Both the position numbers and the translations under genes were made by a program. A DNA stretch of 64,000 nucleotides, from positions 1-64,000 of the forward strand of contig NZ_AWFG01000096.1 of the NCBI RefSeq assembly GCF_000682695.1. The letters are read 5' to 3'. Every line of letters starts with the position of its first letter. The stretch's first letter is position 1. The notes beneath the pieces are model-generated. The model was not told the origin of the DNA and ran no database searches. It saw only the letters and a program-made list of their open reading frames with translations. Shown here piece by piece: positions 19,378 to 28,530 of this stretch. This DNA is from Hyphomonas chukchiensis. Its GTDB lineage: Bacteria; Pseudomonadota; Alphaproteobacteria; Caulobacterales; Hyphomonadaceae.

Positions 19378-20820
19378 TCAGCCGCCCATCTCGTGCCAGA
19401 GGTCCATGGCCTGACAGAGGCCTTCCTGCTGCAAGGCGGCCTGCGCACCGGAGTTGAACTGGTCGCTGGCTGAGGCGGCCCAGACGGCGGCGGCGGAATC
19501 AAAGCTGGTAAAGCCGATCTCCGACATCCCCCGTTCGATACGGCTGCAGATCAGGCGCGCGGTGTCCGCGTCGCCGGTGTCATTCAGCGTGGCGATCCGG
19601 TCGGCCAGGTCGAGGCGCGAGAAGATATAGTCATAGACTGTCAGGTCTTCGCCCACATCGAAGGCGAGAATGTCGCCCGAGGGGATGCCCGTATAGTCCG
19701 GCTCCTGGCCATCATAGTCAGACGAGGCGGCCGTGAAGATCGACGGGATCGGCTGGTCGAGATAGACCGCCCACTGGCCGATCGAGCCCTTGCCCTTGGT
19801 CTGTTTGATATTGCCCGCTTCCGGCAGTTCTGCCGAGACGACGAGGATCGGCGTATCGCTCCATGACTTCACCGAGAAGGCGCTCGTCGATTGTTCGGTG
19901 ATCGACTGGCCAAACAAGGTTGTCGATTGCGTGTTCAGGAAGTTCGAGGCTTCCAGCATCAGGGGCTGGTTGAAATAGGTCACCAGCGTCGAGGCGGGCG
20001 CGATCAGGTTGGCCGCCGTTGTCAGCGCGCCCATCACGCTCGCCCCGGCGCTCCCCTGCCGCTCGTCTGACAGCTGCAGCCGGAAACGGCCCTCGATTGT
20101 CGTATTGGGGCCCACCTTGAAATAGGGTGTGGCATAGACGGCAATGCTCTCATTGGTGGTCCAGGCTTCGCCTTCCTTGCTGTCAGACGAGAAGGTGGCT
20201 GAGAACAGGGCCTTCGTCGCCTTGATGTCCGGCTTGGCGACATCGAATTCAGCGATCAGTGTACGGGTTACATTCCGCGAGCCCATCATGCGCGAGAACC
20301 AGTTGCGGCTCTCCTTGTTATAGTTGCGCATCTCGAGCGGCTCCTTGCGCTTGCCTGATGATACGCCTTCCACATCATAGGCATCCGGCTTCAGCGTGAC
20401 GATCTGGATACGCGTATAGCGGTCCTGCAGCATCAGGCCGTATTCGGAATAAAGCGCGGCCTCGTCGATCGCGACGTCAATGAAGGGCAGGTAGTCCTTG
20501 CCGGGCTTCGCATTGCTCACGGCGCGGCCAATGGGCCGTTCCGACCCACGTCCCGGGCCCGACGACCCCACCATGGGCGGAGGCGGCGCTCCCATCCCGG
20601 TCGAGGGGTATGGCAGGCCGCGATCCGGGCCGTAGTCACCATCCTCTTCACTATAGACCGGCGGAGGTGGAGGTGGAGGTGGAGGTGGCGGCGGCGGTGG
20701 AGGGGCAGGCGGAGGGGGAACCTCGGTTGCCGGTGTCGATCCCCCCGGCGTGACCTGTTTGGATGCGCATGCCGTTGCAACCAGTGCGATGGCCAATACC
20801 CCAACCTGTCCATATCTCAT
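19378..20820 (-). CDS. Proline-rich lipoprotein of unknown function
   Basis: The 480-residue protein begins with a lipoprotein signal (MRYGQVGVLAIALVATAC, Cys18). A proline run spans about residues 35-54 and probably spans or penetrates the cell wall. The large C-terminal domain (about 100-480) has no motif I recognise. It contains repeated amphipathic strand-like segments (YTRIQIVTLKPDAYDVEG, LIAEFDVAKPDIKATKALFSATF) and ends with a helical part. The proline run is encoded by a GGTGGAGGTGGA-type repeat on the plus strand (about 20658-20718), which may be length-variable. Outer-membrane location is inferred from the lipobox and linker. Confidence 0.75.
   Translation of the reverse strand: MRYGQVGVLAIALVATACASKQVTPGGSTPATEVPPPPAPPPPPPPPPPPPPPPVYSEEDGDYGPDRGLPYPSTGMGAPPPPMVGSSGPGRGSERPIGRAVSNAKPGKDYLPFIDVAIDEAALYSEYGLMLQDRYTRIQIVTLKPDAYDVEGVSSGKRKEPLEMRNYNKESRNWFSRMMGSRNVTRTLIAEFDVAKPDIKATKALFSATFSSDSKEGEAWTTNESIAVYATPYFKVGPNTTIEGRFRLQLSDERQGSAGASVMGALTTAANLIAPASTLVTYFNQPLMLEASNFLNTQSTTLFGQSITEQSTSAFSVKSWSDTPILVVSAELPEAGNIKQTKGKGSIGQWAVYLDQPIPSIFTAASSDYDGQEPDYTGIPSGDILAFDVGEDLTVYDYIFSRLDLADRIATLNDTGDADTARLICSRIERGMSEIGFTSFDSAAAVWAASASDQFNSGAQAALQQEGLCQAMDLWHEMGG
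20658..20718. repeat. Low-complexity GGTGGA/GGCGGT tract
   Basis: A run of near-identical GGNGGN triplets encodes the polyproline segment of the overlapping lipoprotein on the minus strand. It is a candidate for replication slippage. Confidence 0.7.
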
Positions 20821-21046
20821 GACGCGCGTCCCCTTTAGCTGCGTTCCGTCCCATAGTTAACAAAACGGTAACACCGCCCGCCTCTGCGCGCGAGCCCCCG
20901 AAGGCCGTTTCCAGCAAGGCGTGTAACTGGCCACGATATTGCATCCAGAGGGAAGCATGGGATTTTGGGTTCTGTTGCAGAATAGGGCTTTACGCTGCAG
21001 AGGCTGCAATGCCATAAGCCGCTTGCCGACGGGGCAGCAGAACCCC

Positions 21047-21067
21047 ATATACTCACTGTGAGCATAT
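21047..21067. promoter_or_regulatory. Near-perfect 21-nt palindrome upstream of panD
   Basis: The sequence ATAT-A-CTCAC-T-GTGAG-C-ATAT is symmetrical except for one position pair. It ends 35 nt before the panD start, where an operator could sit. Confidence 0.4.
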
Positions 21068-21101
21068 TTGCCACGCTGTCTAACGCCGGGAGGGCACATT
21101 C

Positions 21102-21458
21102 TTGTTGCTCAACATGTTGAAAGCCAAACTTCACTCTGCCACGGTCACCCAGTGTGACCTGCACTATGAAGGCTCTATCTCCATCGACCAGGACCTGCTC
21201 GACGCGTCCGGCATCCTGCCGCACGAGCGTGTGGACCTGTGGAACGTCACCAATGGCGCCCGCATCCAGACCTATGCGCTCGAAGCGCCCCGCGGCTCGC
21301 GCACGATTGGCGTCAACGGCGCTGCTGCCCGTCATTTTGCGGTCGGCGACAAGATCATCATTGCGGCATTTGCCAGCGTCGAGGCCGAAAAAGCCCGCCA
21401 GCACGCGCCGACTGTGGTGCTGCTCGACGACGCCAACGAGATCAAACTCCCGGCCTGA
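21102..21458 (+). CDS. panD: Aspartate 1-decarboxylase
   Basis: PanD makes beta-alanine for pantothenate and coenzyme A synthesis. It is made as a proenzyme that self-cleaves between Gly24 and Ser25 to create a pyruvoyl group. Here [10 protein letters not shown] places Gly24-Ser25 at exactly the E. coli positions only if translation starts at the TTG at 21102. That codon also has a GGGAGGG ribosome-binding site 7 nt upstream; an ATG at 21114 would shorten the N-terminus by four residues. The 118-residue length, the early [12 protein letters not shown] segment and [17 protein letters not shown] fit the family. A 21-nt palindrome lies upstream. Confidence 0.95.
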   Translation: MLLNMLKAKLHSATVTQCDLHYEGSISIDQDLLDASGILPHERVDLWNVTNGARIQTYALEAPRGSRTIGVNGAAARHFAVGDKIIIAAFASVEAEKARQHAPTVVLLDDANEIKLPA

Positions 21459-21553
21459 TCCGCGACGCTCACGATTTCATAATTTCAAGGTTGAAACCCG
21501 CGCAACCCTCGCGCAGTCTGTAACGCAAACAACGCGTTGCGGGCGTGGGAATC

Positions 21554-23512
21554 ATGCGGGCATTCATACTTGGATTGATGATCTTTGTGCTTGGCCAGTC
21601 TGCGCTGGCAGAAGCACCGCATCCCGCGCTTGAAGCCTATGGCGAGCTGCCGCGCGTGCGCCACATGACCATGTCTCCCGACGGCAAGATGGTGGCCTTT
21701 GTCTATCGGCAGAATGGCTCGGACGTTATCGCCACGCTGGATATTGCCACAAAGGCCATCACGCCGCGCCTGTCGGTCGACAATATCGCCACCCGCAATA
21801 TCTGGTTCGCCGACGCCAAGCACCTGATCCTCAGCGTATCCGACACAAAGGACCTCGCCGGCTACAAGGGCAGCTTCGAATATTCGGAATCCTTTTCCCT
21901 GAACCTCGAGACGAACAAGTCGCAACAATTGCTGCGCGCGACGCGGGACATCTATCCGGCCCAATCCGGTCTGGGGAAGATTGTCGGCGTGGACAGCGAG
22001 GCCGGTCAGGCCCTGATGCCCGCCTTCATGCTGCGCCAGTCCAACCGGTCAGGCATCCCCGAGTTCGACCTGCTCAAGGTCGATCTGGACTCCGGTTTTG
22101 GTAAGGGTTTCAAATCGGGCACGCCCTACACGATCGACTGGTTCGTCGACACCAAGGGTACGGTCCTCGCCCGCGAGGAATATAACAACTCCACCAACAT
22201 GTACCGCATCTATAGCGATCTCTCGGAGGGACGCGGCCCCATCTACGAGGAGCAGGCCGCTCGCCCGCCCTTCAACATCATGGGCGTGAAGCCAGACAGG
22301 TCCGCCCTGCTATTCGTCAGTGACGCAGATGAAAATGAGGGCTTCGACGCGCTTTTCGAGTTGGGCATGGATGGCAAGATCACCGGCCCGGTGCTGGCGC
22401 GCGAAGGGGCCGATATGGAGAGCGTGTTCCGCGACAAGAACCGCATCGTCGAAGGCATCCGCTATGCTGGTGCCTCGCCCAGCTACTTCTTCTACGATGA
22501 AGCGCTCAACAAGGATGTGCAGGCCCTGGTGGACCGTTTCGAAGGCGGCTCTGTGGAGATTGAGAGCCATAGCCGCGACTGGAACAGGATCCTCGTGTCC
22601 GTTTTCAATTCCTATGGCGTCAACAAATACGTCGTCCTCGACCGCAAGTCGGGCGACCTGATCGGCCTGATGGATAACCGGGACGATATCCCGGTGGAGG
22701 CTGTCGGTCAGGTCCTGGCGATCTCTTATCCGGCGCGCGACGGGCTCAATATCCCGGCGATCCTCACGCTGCCCGCAGGCGTCGGCTCGGCCGATCTCGC
22801 AAATCTTCCCATGGTCGTCATGCCGCACGGCGGGCCTTCCTCTTATGATGGCGTCACCTTTGACTGGATGGCGCAATATTTTGCCAATCGTGGCTATCTC
22901 GTGCTCCAGCCGAATTTTCGCGGTTCGGATGGTTATGGGCGCTCTTTCCTCCATGCCGGTTATGGCCAGTGGGGCGCAAAGATGCAGGACGATGTCAGCG
23001 ATGGCGTCGCCGCGATGATCGCCGAGGGCCTTGTGGACCCGGCGCGCGTCTGCATCGTGGGCGCGAGCTATGGTGGCTATTCCGCCCTCGCGGGCGGGGC
23101 CTTTACGCCGGATCTCTACCGATGCGTCGTCGCGGTTGCGCCGGTCTCGGACCTTCGCAAGATGATATCCGACGTGTCCTCCGATCTGGGGTCGCGCCAC
23201 TGGGTGGTCGACTACTGGAAAGACCTGATGGGCGATCCCAAATCGCCAACCGTCGACATCGACGCCATATCGCCCGCCAACAGCGCCGCCGCGTTCAAGG
23301 CGCCAGTCCTGCTCATCCATGGCAAGAATGATACGGTCGTGCCGATCAGCCAGAGCGAGGTGATGCAGCGCGCGCTCGAAAAGGCCGGCAAGCCCGTCCA
23401 ATTCATCCGCCTCGACGGCGAAGACCATTGGCTCTCTGAAGGCGACACCCGCATCCAAACGCTCCGCGCGATGGCCGACTTCGTCGAGGCCAATATCGGC
23501 GAGGGTCAGTAG
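21554..23512 (+). CDS. S9 (prolyl oligopeptidase) family peptidase, copy 1
   Basis: The 652-residue exported protein has a signal peptide (MRAFILGLMIFVLGQSALA). A beta-propeller-like N-terminal region follows (YGELPRVRHMTMSPDGKMVAFV), then a C-terminal alpha/beta-hydrolase domain. The catalytic triad is visible: Ser in GASYGGYSA, Asp in HGKNDTVVP and His in GEDHWLSEG. Such enzymes cleave dipeptides or short oligopeptides and are abundant in oligotrophic marine alphaproteobacteria. A second copy follows 77 nt downstream. The last 56 nt of similarity are identical in both copies, which suggests gene conversion. A GTG at 21545 is an alternative start. Confidence 0.93.
   Translation: MRAFILGLMIFVLGQSALAEAPHPALEAYGELPRVRHMTMSPDGKMVAFVYRQNGSDVIATLDIATKAITPRLSVDNIATRNIWFADAKHLILSVSDTKDLAGYKGSFEYSESFSLNLETNKSQQLLRATRDIYPAQSGLGKIVGVDSEAGQALMPAFMLRQSNRSGIPEFDLLKVDLDSGFGKGFKSGTPYTIDWFVDTKGTVLAREEYNNSTNMYRIYSDLSEGRGPIYEEQAARPPFNIMGVKPDRSALLFVSDADENEGFDALFELGMDGKITGPVLAREGADMESVFRDKNRIVEGIRYAGASPSYFFYDEALNKDVQALVDRFEGGSVEIESHSRDWNRILVSVFNSYGVNKYVVLDRKSGDLIGLMDNRDDIPVEAVGQVLAISYPARDGLNIPAILTLPAGVGSADLANLPMVVMPHGGPSSYDGVTFDWMAQYFANRGYLVLQPNFRGSDGYGRSFLHAGYGQWGAKMQDDVSDGVAAMIAEGLVDPARVCIVGASYGGYSALAGGAFTPDLYRCVVAVAPVSDLRKMISDVSSDLGSRHWVVDYWKDLMGDPKSPTVDIDAISPANSAAAFKAPVLLIHGKNDTVVPISQSEVMQRALEKAGKPVQFIRLDGEDHWLSEGDTRIQTLRAMADFVEANIGEGQ
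23446..23501 (+). repeat. 56-nt direct repeat, copy 1
   Basis: This tract at the 3' end of the first S9 peptidase gene is identical, base for base, to 25464-25519 in the second gene. The flanking sequences diverge strongly. Confidence 0.9.
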
Positions 23513-23589
23513 TCTGAAAGATTGCCCACAGCGAAGCGGCCGTGGGCGGGCCGAAATTAGTCGAAGGATTTCACGACGTGAATACTGGA

Positions 23590-25527
23590 ATGATGGGGAT
23601 GCTGCGAACGACGATCATTGGCCTGTTCGTTGGGAGCGCGGCATGTCTCGCCATCGCGGACACGCCCCACCCGCCGCTTGAAGCCTATGGCGAGCTGCCC
23701 TCGGTGCGCGACGCGGCTATCTCACCAGACGGAAAGACAATCGCCTATATCGTCCGCAAGGACGGCAAGGATGTCATCGCCACGTATGATACAGAGACGG
23801 GCGCCTTCGCAGCACGCATAGCTGTCGATGACATGTCGACGCGCGGCATCTGGTTTCCGGACAATAATCACCTCTTGATCCTCGCATCGGAGGCAAGGCG
23901 TGTGTACGGCGTCACGAGCAAGTTTGAATATTCGAGCGCTTATTCGCTTAACCTCGAAACCGACAAGACAGTTCCGCTGCTGACCACGACCCCATATGTT
24001 TATCGCCCCCAGACGGGGCTTGGGAATGTCGTCGGAATAGCGAAGGGATCGGGCGAGGTTTTCATGCCTGCTTTTATGCAATTCAGCGGCTATGATCTCC
24101 TGAAGGTCAATCTTGATACAGGGAAAGGCAAACCATTCGCCACAGGTCCCGAAAATACGTACAGCTGGATGGTGGACGAGAATGGCGTCATCATCGCGCG
24201 TGAGGAATATGACAGCGAAGATGATATCTACCGGATATTCAGCGACGTCTCCGGCGAAACCAAGCTCATCTATGAGGTCGAGGCAGCTGTCATCCCGTTC
24301 TCGCTGGTCGGCATAAAGGCCGATCGCACCGCCCTCATACTGGTTGGTTCAGAGGATGAGTATGGCGGTTACCAGTTTGTCCGCGAGCTGGATTTTGAAG
24401 GCAATATCTCAGGACCGCTGCTGGAAAGGCCAGGCTCGGATGTGTCTGCCTATATCGATCGCAATGGTGTCTTCGAAGGCGTGATCTATTCGGATGGCGA
24501 ATATCCAAGACACTTTTTCGACCCGGCGATTGAAGCGGATGTACGTAAAGTGGTGGACAGTTTCCCCGGCTCGACAGTTTCCGTGGCGTCCCGCAGCGAT
24601 AGCTGGAAACAGATTGTCTACCTGGTTCAGGGCAGCGACACACCGGGGAAATATGTGCTTCAGGATCGCGAGACCGGGAAAGTGACCGGCTTGCTCAACG
24701 TCTACAACGACATACCGATTGATGCTGTGGCCGAGGTTCTCGCCGTGTCCTATCCGGCGCGGGATGGCCTTACGATCCCTGCAGTGCTGACATGGCCAGC
24801 CGGTGTGCCGGAAGACGCACGGTCCGGATTGCCTCTGCTTGTCATGCCGCACGGTGGTCCTGGGAATCACGATTCAGTGGGGTTTGACTGGATGGCGCAG
24901 TATTTCGCCAATCGCGGCTATGCTGTGCTGCAACCCAACTTTCGCGGCTCCACAGGCTTCGGAAGTGAGTTCAAGCGCGCTGGCTTCGGCGAATGGGGCG
25001 GCAAGATGCAGGACGACATCACCGATGGCGTCACTGCCCTGATCAAGGACGGATCGGTCGATCCCGAGCGCATTTGTATCGTCGGCGCGAGCTATGGTGG
25101 GTACGCGGCGCTCGCCGGGGGCGCGTTCACACCTGACTTGTACAAATGCGTCGTCGCCATCGCGCCTGTTAGCGACCTGCCTCGACTGCTGCGTGAAACG
25201 GAACAGGACAGCGGCGAAGACAGCATGGCACTCGCCTACTGGAAGCTGACGATAGGAGATCCCAAAAAGGTCGATCTCGAGGCTGTTTCCCCGGTCGATA
25301 ATGCACAGGCATTCAAGGCGCCCGTTCTGCTCTTCCACGGCAAGGATGACACGGTGGTTTCGATGAACCAGAGCCGGGTCATGCAAAAAGCCCTCAAGCG
25401 GGCGGGCAAGGACGTGACGTTCATCGAACTCAAGGGCGAGGACCACTGGCTCTCTGAGGGCACCACCCGCATCCAAACGCTCCGCGCGATGGCCGACTTC
25501 GTCGAGGCCAATATCGGCGCGCGCTAG
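23590..25527 (+). CDS. S9 (prolyl oligopeptidase) family peptidase, copy 2
   Basis: This 645-residue tandem paralogue of the preceding gene has a similar signal peptide (MLRTTIIGLFVGSAACLAIA), the YGELPSVRDAAISPDGKTIAYI opening strand and the same catalytic residues (GASYGGYAA, HGKDDTVVS, GEDHWLSEG). It is clearly diverged along most of its length except the last 56 nt. The ATG at 23590 is used. A GTG at 23578 has a better-placed GAAGGA and would add four residues. The stop codon shares a CTAG with the convergent MidA gene. It probably extends peptide use in the periplasm, with altered specificity inferred. Confidence 0.92.
   Translation: MMGMLRTTIIGLFVGSAACLAIADTPHPPLEAYGELPSVRDAAISPDGKTIAYIVRKDGKDVIATYDTETGAFAARIAVDDMSTRGIWFPDNNHLLILASEARRVYGVTSKFEYSSAYSLNLETDKTVPLLTTTPYVYRPQTGLGNVVGIAKGSGEVFMPAFMQFSGYDLLKVNLDTGKGKPFATGPENTYSWMVDENGVIIAREEYDSEDDIYRIFSDVSGETKLIYEVEAAVIPFSLVGIKADRTALILVGSEDEYGGYQFVRELDFEGNISGPLLERPGSDVSAYIDRNGVFEGVIYSDGEYPRHFFDPAIEADVRKVVDSFPGSTVSVASRSDSWKQIVYLVQGSDTPGKYVLQDRETGKVTGLLNVYNDIPIDAVAEVLAVSYPARDGLTIPAVLTWPAGVPEDARSGLPLLVMPHGGPGNHDSVGFDWMAQYFANRGYAVLQPNFRGSTGFGSEFKRAGFGEWGGKMQDDITDGVTALIKDGSVDPERICIVGASYGGYAALAGGAFTPDLYKCVVAIAPVSDLPRLLRETEQDSGEDSMALAYWKLTIGDPKKVDLEAVSPVDNAQAFKAPVLLFHGKDDTVVSMNQSRVMQKALKRAGKDVTFIELKGEDHWLSEGTTRIQTLRAMADFVEANIGAR
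25464..25519 (+). repeat. 56-nt direct repeat, copy 2
   Basis: Identical to 23446-23501. It covers the last coding part of the second S9 peptidase. Confidence 0.9.
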
Positions 25528-26579
25528 AAGCCGGCGGGTTTCGGCAGGTCCTTGCTGGACAGGCAGATCACCTTGAAGCGCTCGCCCATGTCTTTCGGGT
25601 CGATCAGGCGCTGGGCCGCGTTGAAGATCGCTTCGGCATCGTCCTCATTGGCCTTCACCAGCTGGTTCAGGCGTGCCTGCGCGCCAAGGCCCAGCAGGAA
25701 CATGCCCTGCGGCGTGGGCCCGTGCACGTCGAGCCCGGCGCTGGTGGCAATCCGTTTCAGGCGTCCGAAATCCACATCGACGGTCAGGTCCGTCTCGCCC
25801 GGGGCCAGCAATGGCGAGACTTGCTCGCCATCCTTGAAGGCGCGCAGGGAATCCCCCGGCGCCCGGTCCACCGGGCCATAGTCGATCAGCAGCGCATGCA
25901 CAGGCAGGCCATTGGCCGCGCGTGTGGCCAGTTCAGCGACCAGAATGTCGAGCCCGACCTGCACTTCCACGCAATTGGCCGTCTGCGCCGTGCCCTCGGG
26001 CGCGCTGCGGCCATCGGCGGCGAGGCCGAAAGCCAGCGCGCCGTCGCCGTCCAGCCCCACGACGCATTCGCGCCATTCCTCGCCATCCCGGCGGAACTGG
26101 CGGGCGGGCAGGCAGTCGAGATATTCGTTCGCCAGGATAATCGTCGGCAGGGCCGGCACTTCGGATGCCTGCTCGGCAAATTGTGGCTCATAGATCGCAA
26201 GGCGCTCGACCTGCACATCGCGCAGCGCCGGGCTCGGCTCGACGAGGTAGAGCGTCATCGCGTCGGCGAAAGGCTTGCCACCTGCGACAAAGGCCATGCG
26301 CAGCGCATCCTGCATCAGCACGCCGCGCCCCGGTCCGATCTCGACGAGGCAGAATTCCGCCGGTGATCCCATCGCCTGCCATTCATGCACCACCCAGAGG
26401 CCCAGCAGTTCCCCGAACACCTGGCTTGTTTCCGGCGCGGTGATGAAATCCTGCCCCAGGCCGGGGCGGGTGGCGTAATAGCCGTCCTGCCGGTCGTGCA
26501 GCGCGAGCTGCATATAGGTCGAAACGGGAATCGGGCCCCCGGTTTCGATCAGGCGAATGAGGCGGTCTTTCAAAGTCAT
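25524..26579 (-). CDS. MidA/NDUFAF7-family SAM-dependent methyltransferase
   Basis: The 351-residue protein belongs to DUF185, whose mitochondrial member NDUFAF7 methylates an arginine of complex I. The SAM-binding motif reads VEIGPGRGVLMQDAL (about residues 80-95). ANEYLDCLPARQF and ALLIDYG are further family motifs. The N-terminal GPIPVSTYMQLALHDRQDGYYATRPGLGQDFITAPETSQVFGEL region is strongly typical, split here by gaps in quoting only. It lies 6 nt downstream of lgt, a conserved alphaproteobacterial pair. Its stop overlaps that of the S9 peptidase gene. The bacterial substrate is inferred, not shown. Confidence 0.92.
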   Translation of the reverse strand: MTLKDRLIRLIETGGPIPVSTYMQLALHDRQDGYYATRPGLGQDFITAPETSQVFGELLGLWVVHEWQAMGSPAEFCLVEIGPGRGVLMQDALRMAFVAGGKPFADAMTLYLVEPSPALRDVQVERLAIYEPQFAEQASEVPALPTIILANEYLDCLPARQFRRDGEEWRECVVGLDGDGALAFGLAADGRSAPEGTAQTANCVEVQVGLDILVAELATRAANGLPVHALLIDYGPVDRAPGDSLRAFKDGEQVSPLLAPGETDLTVDVDFGRLKRIATSAGLDVHGPTPQGMFLLGLGAQARLNQLVKANEDDAEAIFNAAQRLIDPKDMGERFKVICLSSKDLPKPAGF

Positions 26580-26585
26580 ATCAGT

Positions 26586-27545
26586 CTAGTCAGGTGAGTG
26601 CAGGGGCTTTGGCTTGAGTGCGTTCCAGACCAGCCATGCGCCGCCGATCCACATCGGGGTCGACAGGATCATGCCCATGGTCAGGCCGAAGGGCAGGTCA
26701 TTGGCGAAGGAATCCGGCAGGCGGAAATTCTCGACGATGGAGCGCCCGGTGCCATACATTAGCAGGAAAAGGCCCGCGACGAGGCCGTGCTTCTTCAGCG
26801 CGCCGAACTTCCAGATCAGGATCGAGAGCAGGAGCAGCGGCAGCAGGCCTTCCAGCGCCGCCTCGTAGAGCTGGCTCGGATGGCGCGCGAACTCATGGCC
26901 ATTATAGACCCATTGTTTCGCCACCCAGTCATAGGCTGGCGGGGTCGATCCCGGCACCACGCCTTCGGGAAAGATCATGCCCACGGCGGCGTCGGTCTTG
27001 CGGCCGTAAAGCTCGGCATTGATGAAATTCGCGAGGCGCCCGAACATGATGCCGATTGGCGCCACGACGCCCGCAATGTCGCCCAGCGGCAGCAGGCTCA
27101 GCTTGCGGCGCCGCGCGATCACGATGATGGCCAGCGTCACGCCGATCAGCCCGCCATGAAACGACATGCCGCCGTCCCATATCTTCAGCACGCTCATCGG
27201 GTTCGCGGCGATCACGTCCTGCTGGTAGGGCACCATGTAGAACAGGACATAGCCGAGCCGTCCGCCGAGGATGATGCCCAGGATGATCCAGAACATGATG
27301 TCGTCGAGATCGTCTTTCGTGGCCGGCGCCTTGCCGCCGAACATGGCCGGACGGCTGATCAATGCCGTCGCATACTGCCAGGCCAGCATGATGCCGGCGA
27401 TATAGGCCAGCGCATACCAGCGCAGGTGGAACGTCCCGAGGCCGACAAATCCGAAGTCGATCGACACGAGCGCCGGGCTGATTTCCGGGAAATGCAGGGC
27501 CTGCGCTGCCATTGGCACGGCCATCAAACTCACAAGGTCTGTCAT
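26586..27545 (-). CDS. lgt: Prolipoprotein diacylglyceryl transferase
   Basis: Lgt transfers diacylglycerol from phosphatidylglycerol to the lipobox Cys of prolipoproteins in the inner membrane, the first step for the several lipoproteins in this window. The 319-residue protein has about seven membrane helices. The signature GRLANFINAELYGR contains the essential Arg/Asn residues, and the HGGLIGV segment carries the essential His. RHPSQLYEAALEG and the C-terminal GTGRSIVENFRLPD segments are typical. The gene is followed by midA and is divergent from ubiK. Confidence 0.97.
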   Translation of the reverse strand: MTDLVSLMAVPMAAQALHFPEISPALVSIDFGFVGLGTFHLRWYALAYIAGIMLAWQYATALISRPAMFGGKAPATKDDLDDIMFWIILGIILGGRLGYVLFYMVPYQQDVIAANPMSVLKIWDGGMSFHGGLIGVTLAIIVIARRRKLSLLPLGDIAGVVAPIGIMFGRLANFINAELYGRKTDAAVGMIFPEGVVPGSTPPAYDWVAKQWVYNGHEFARHPSQLYEAALEGLLPLLLLSILIWKFGALKKHGLVAGLFLLMYGTGRSIVENFRLPDSFANDLPFGLTMGMILSTPMWIGGAWLVWNALKPKPLHSPD

Positions 27546-27633
27546 GCGGCGTCTTTTCCCTGTCTGGAATGCGTCCTATCTGTTAGGCAGCAGACAATCA
27601 TGCCCAGCCGCCCCCGCGCGAAGGAGTAGCCTC

Positions 27634-27885
27634 ATGGCGAACACAAATCCACTGCTCGATGACATTGCGGGCCTGATGACCGGCGCCATGGGCGCTGCCC
27701 GGGCTGCAGGCGAGGAAGCCAAGACCGCCGCCCAGTCCCGCGTCCGCGCCCTGATTGCCGACATGGACCTTGCCGGGCGTGACGAAGTCGAGGCCCTGAA
27801 GGCCATCGCGACGGCTGCGCTTGAGCGTGTCGAGGCGCTCGAAGCCCGCGTGGCGGCGCTCGAAGCCGACGCGAAAGCGAAATAG
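27634..27885 (+). CDS. ubiK: Ubiquinone biosynthesis accessory factor UbiK (BMFP family)
   Basis: The 83-residue protein matches the YqiC/BMFP family. It has an N-terminal amphipathic helix (LLDDIAGLMTGAMGAARAAGEE) and a C-terminal coiled coil (ALERVEALEARVAALEADAKAK), used for trimerisation. UbiK assists the aerobic ubiquinone-synthesis complex. The ATG at 27634 follows GAAGGAG. It starts a plus-strand run (ubiK, ybjN, proC, TetR/COQ9-like) that is common in alphaproteobacteria. Confidence 0.88.
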   Translation: MANTNPLLDDIAGLMTGAMGAARAAGEEAKTAAQSRVRALIADMDLAGRDEVEALKAIATAALERVEALEARVAALEADAKAK

Positions 27886-28015
27886 GCCAAGCTGCAGAAT
27901 AGTGCCGTTAACCTGTAGACTTGGGTAGACGCGCCTTTACGCACTTGCTTAGCTGCCCTTGGCCTCGGCATGCGAATCCTGCACCGTGCATACGAGACCG
28001 AAAGGGGAACCCATC

Positions 28016-28519
28016 ATGAGTCTTGATCTCTCCCGGAGTGAGATTGATCTGCCGGACCCGCTTGAACGGGTCGAAGAAGCGCTGGAGACAGCTGGCTGGC
28101 AGTATGATCGCGATGACGATGGTACGATCCAGGCCGTGGCCGAAACCAAATGGGGCGACATGGGCGCCCTGTTTGCCTATCGCCCGGATCCTTCCGCAAT
28201 CCATTTCTCGATGACGCTCGACGTGAAGCCGGTCGCTGCACGCCGCGCCGCCATTGCCGAACTCATCATGATGGCAAACGAGCGCCTGTGGCTCGGCCAT
28301 TTCGACTACTGGGCCGATGAAGGCGTTATCATCTTCCGCTACACATTCGCCATGCTCGACCGGGACGAAGTCTCTCCCGGCGAGGCGCGCGCCGCCATCG
28401 CAGCGGGTGTCAGCGCCGTCGACCGGTTCGTCCCCGCCTTCAATTTCCTCATCTGGGCCGGCAAGACGCCCCGCGAGGCGATCGAGGCGGTCATGTTCGA
28501 AACCCACGGCGAAGCCTGA
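28016..28519 (+). CDS. YbjN domain protein
   Basis: The 167-residue protein has a YbjN domain, a fold related to type III secretion chaperones. It shows the opening LERVEEALETAGWQYDRDDDGTI, the strand-rich GDMGALFAYRPDPSAIHFSMTLD and the helix IAELIMMANERLWLGHFDYW. It lies just before proC, a conserved alphaproteobacterial association. The ATG at 28016 follows AAAGGGG. The function is not known; a chaperone-like or regulatory role is possible. Confidence 0.85.
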   Translation: MSLDLSRSEIDLPDPLERVEEALETAGWQYDRDDDGTIQAVAETKWGDMGALFAYRPDPSAIHFSMTLDVKPVAARRAAIAELIMMANERLWLGHFDYWADEGVIIFRYTFAMLDRDEVSPGEARAAIAAGVSAVDRFVPAFNFLIWAGKTPREAIEAVMFETHGEA

Positions 28520-28530
28520 GACAGACGCAC

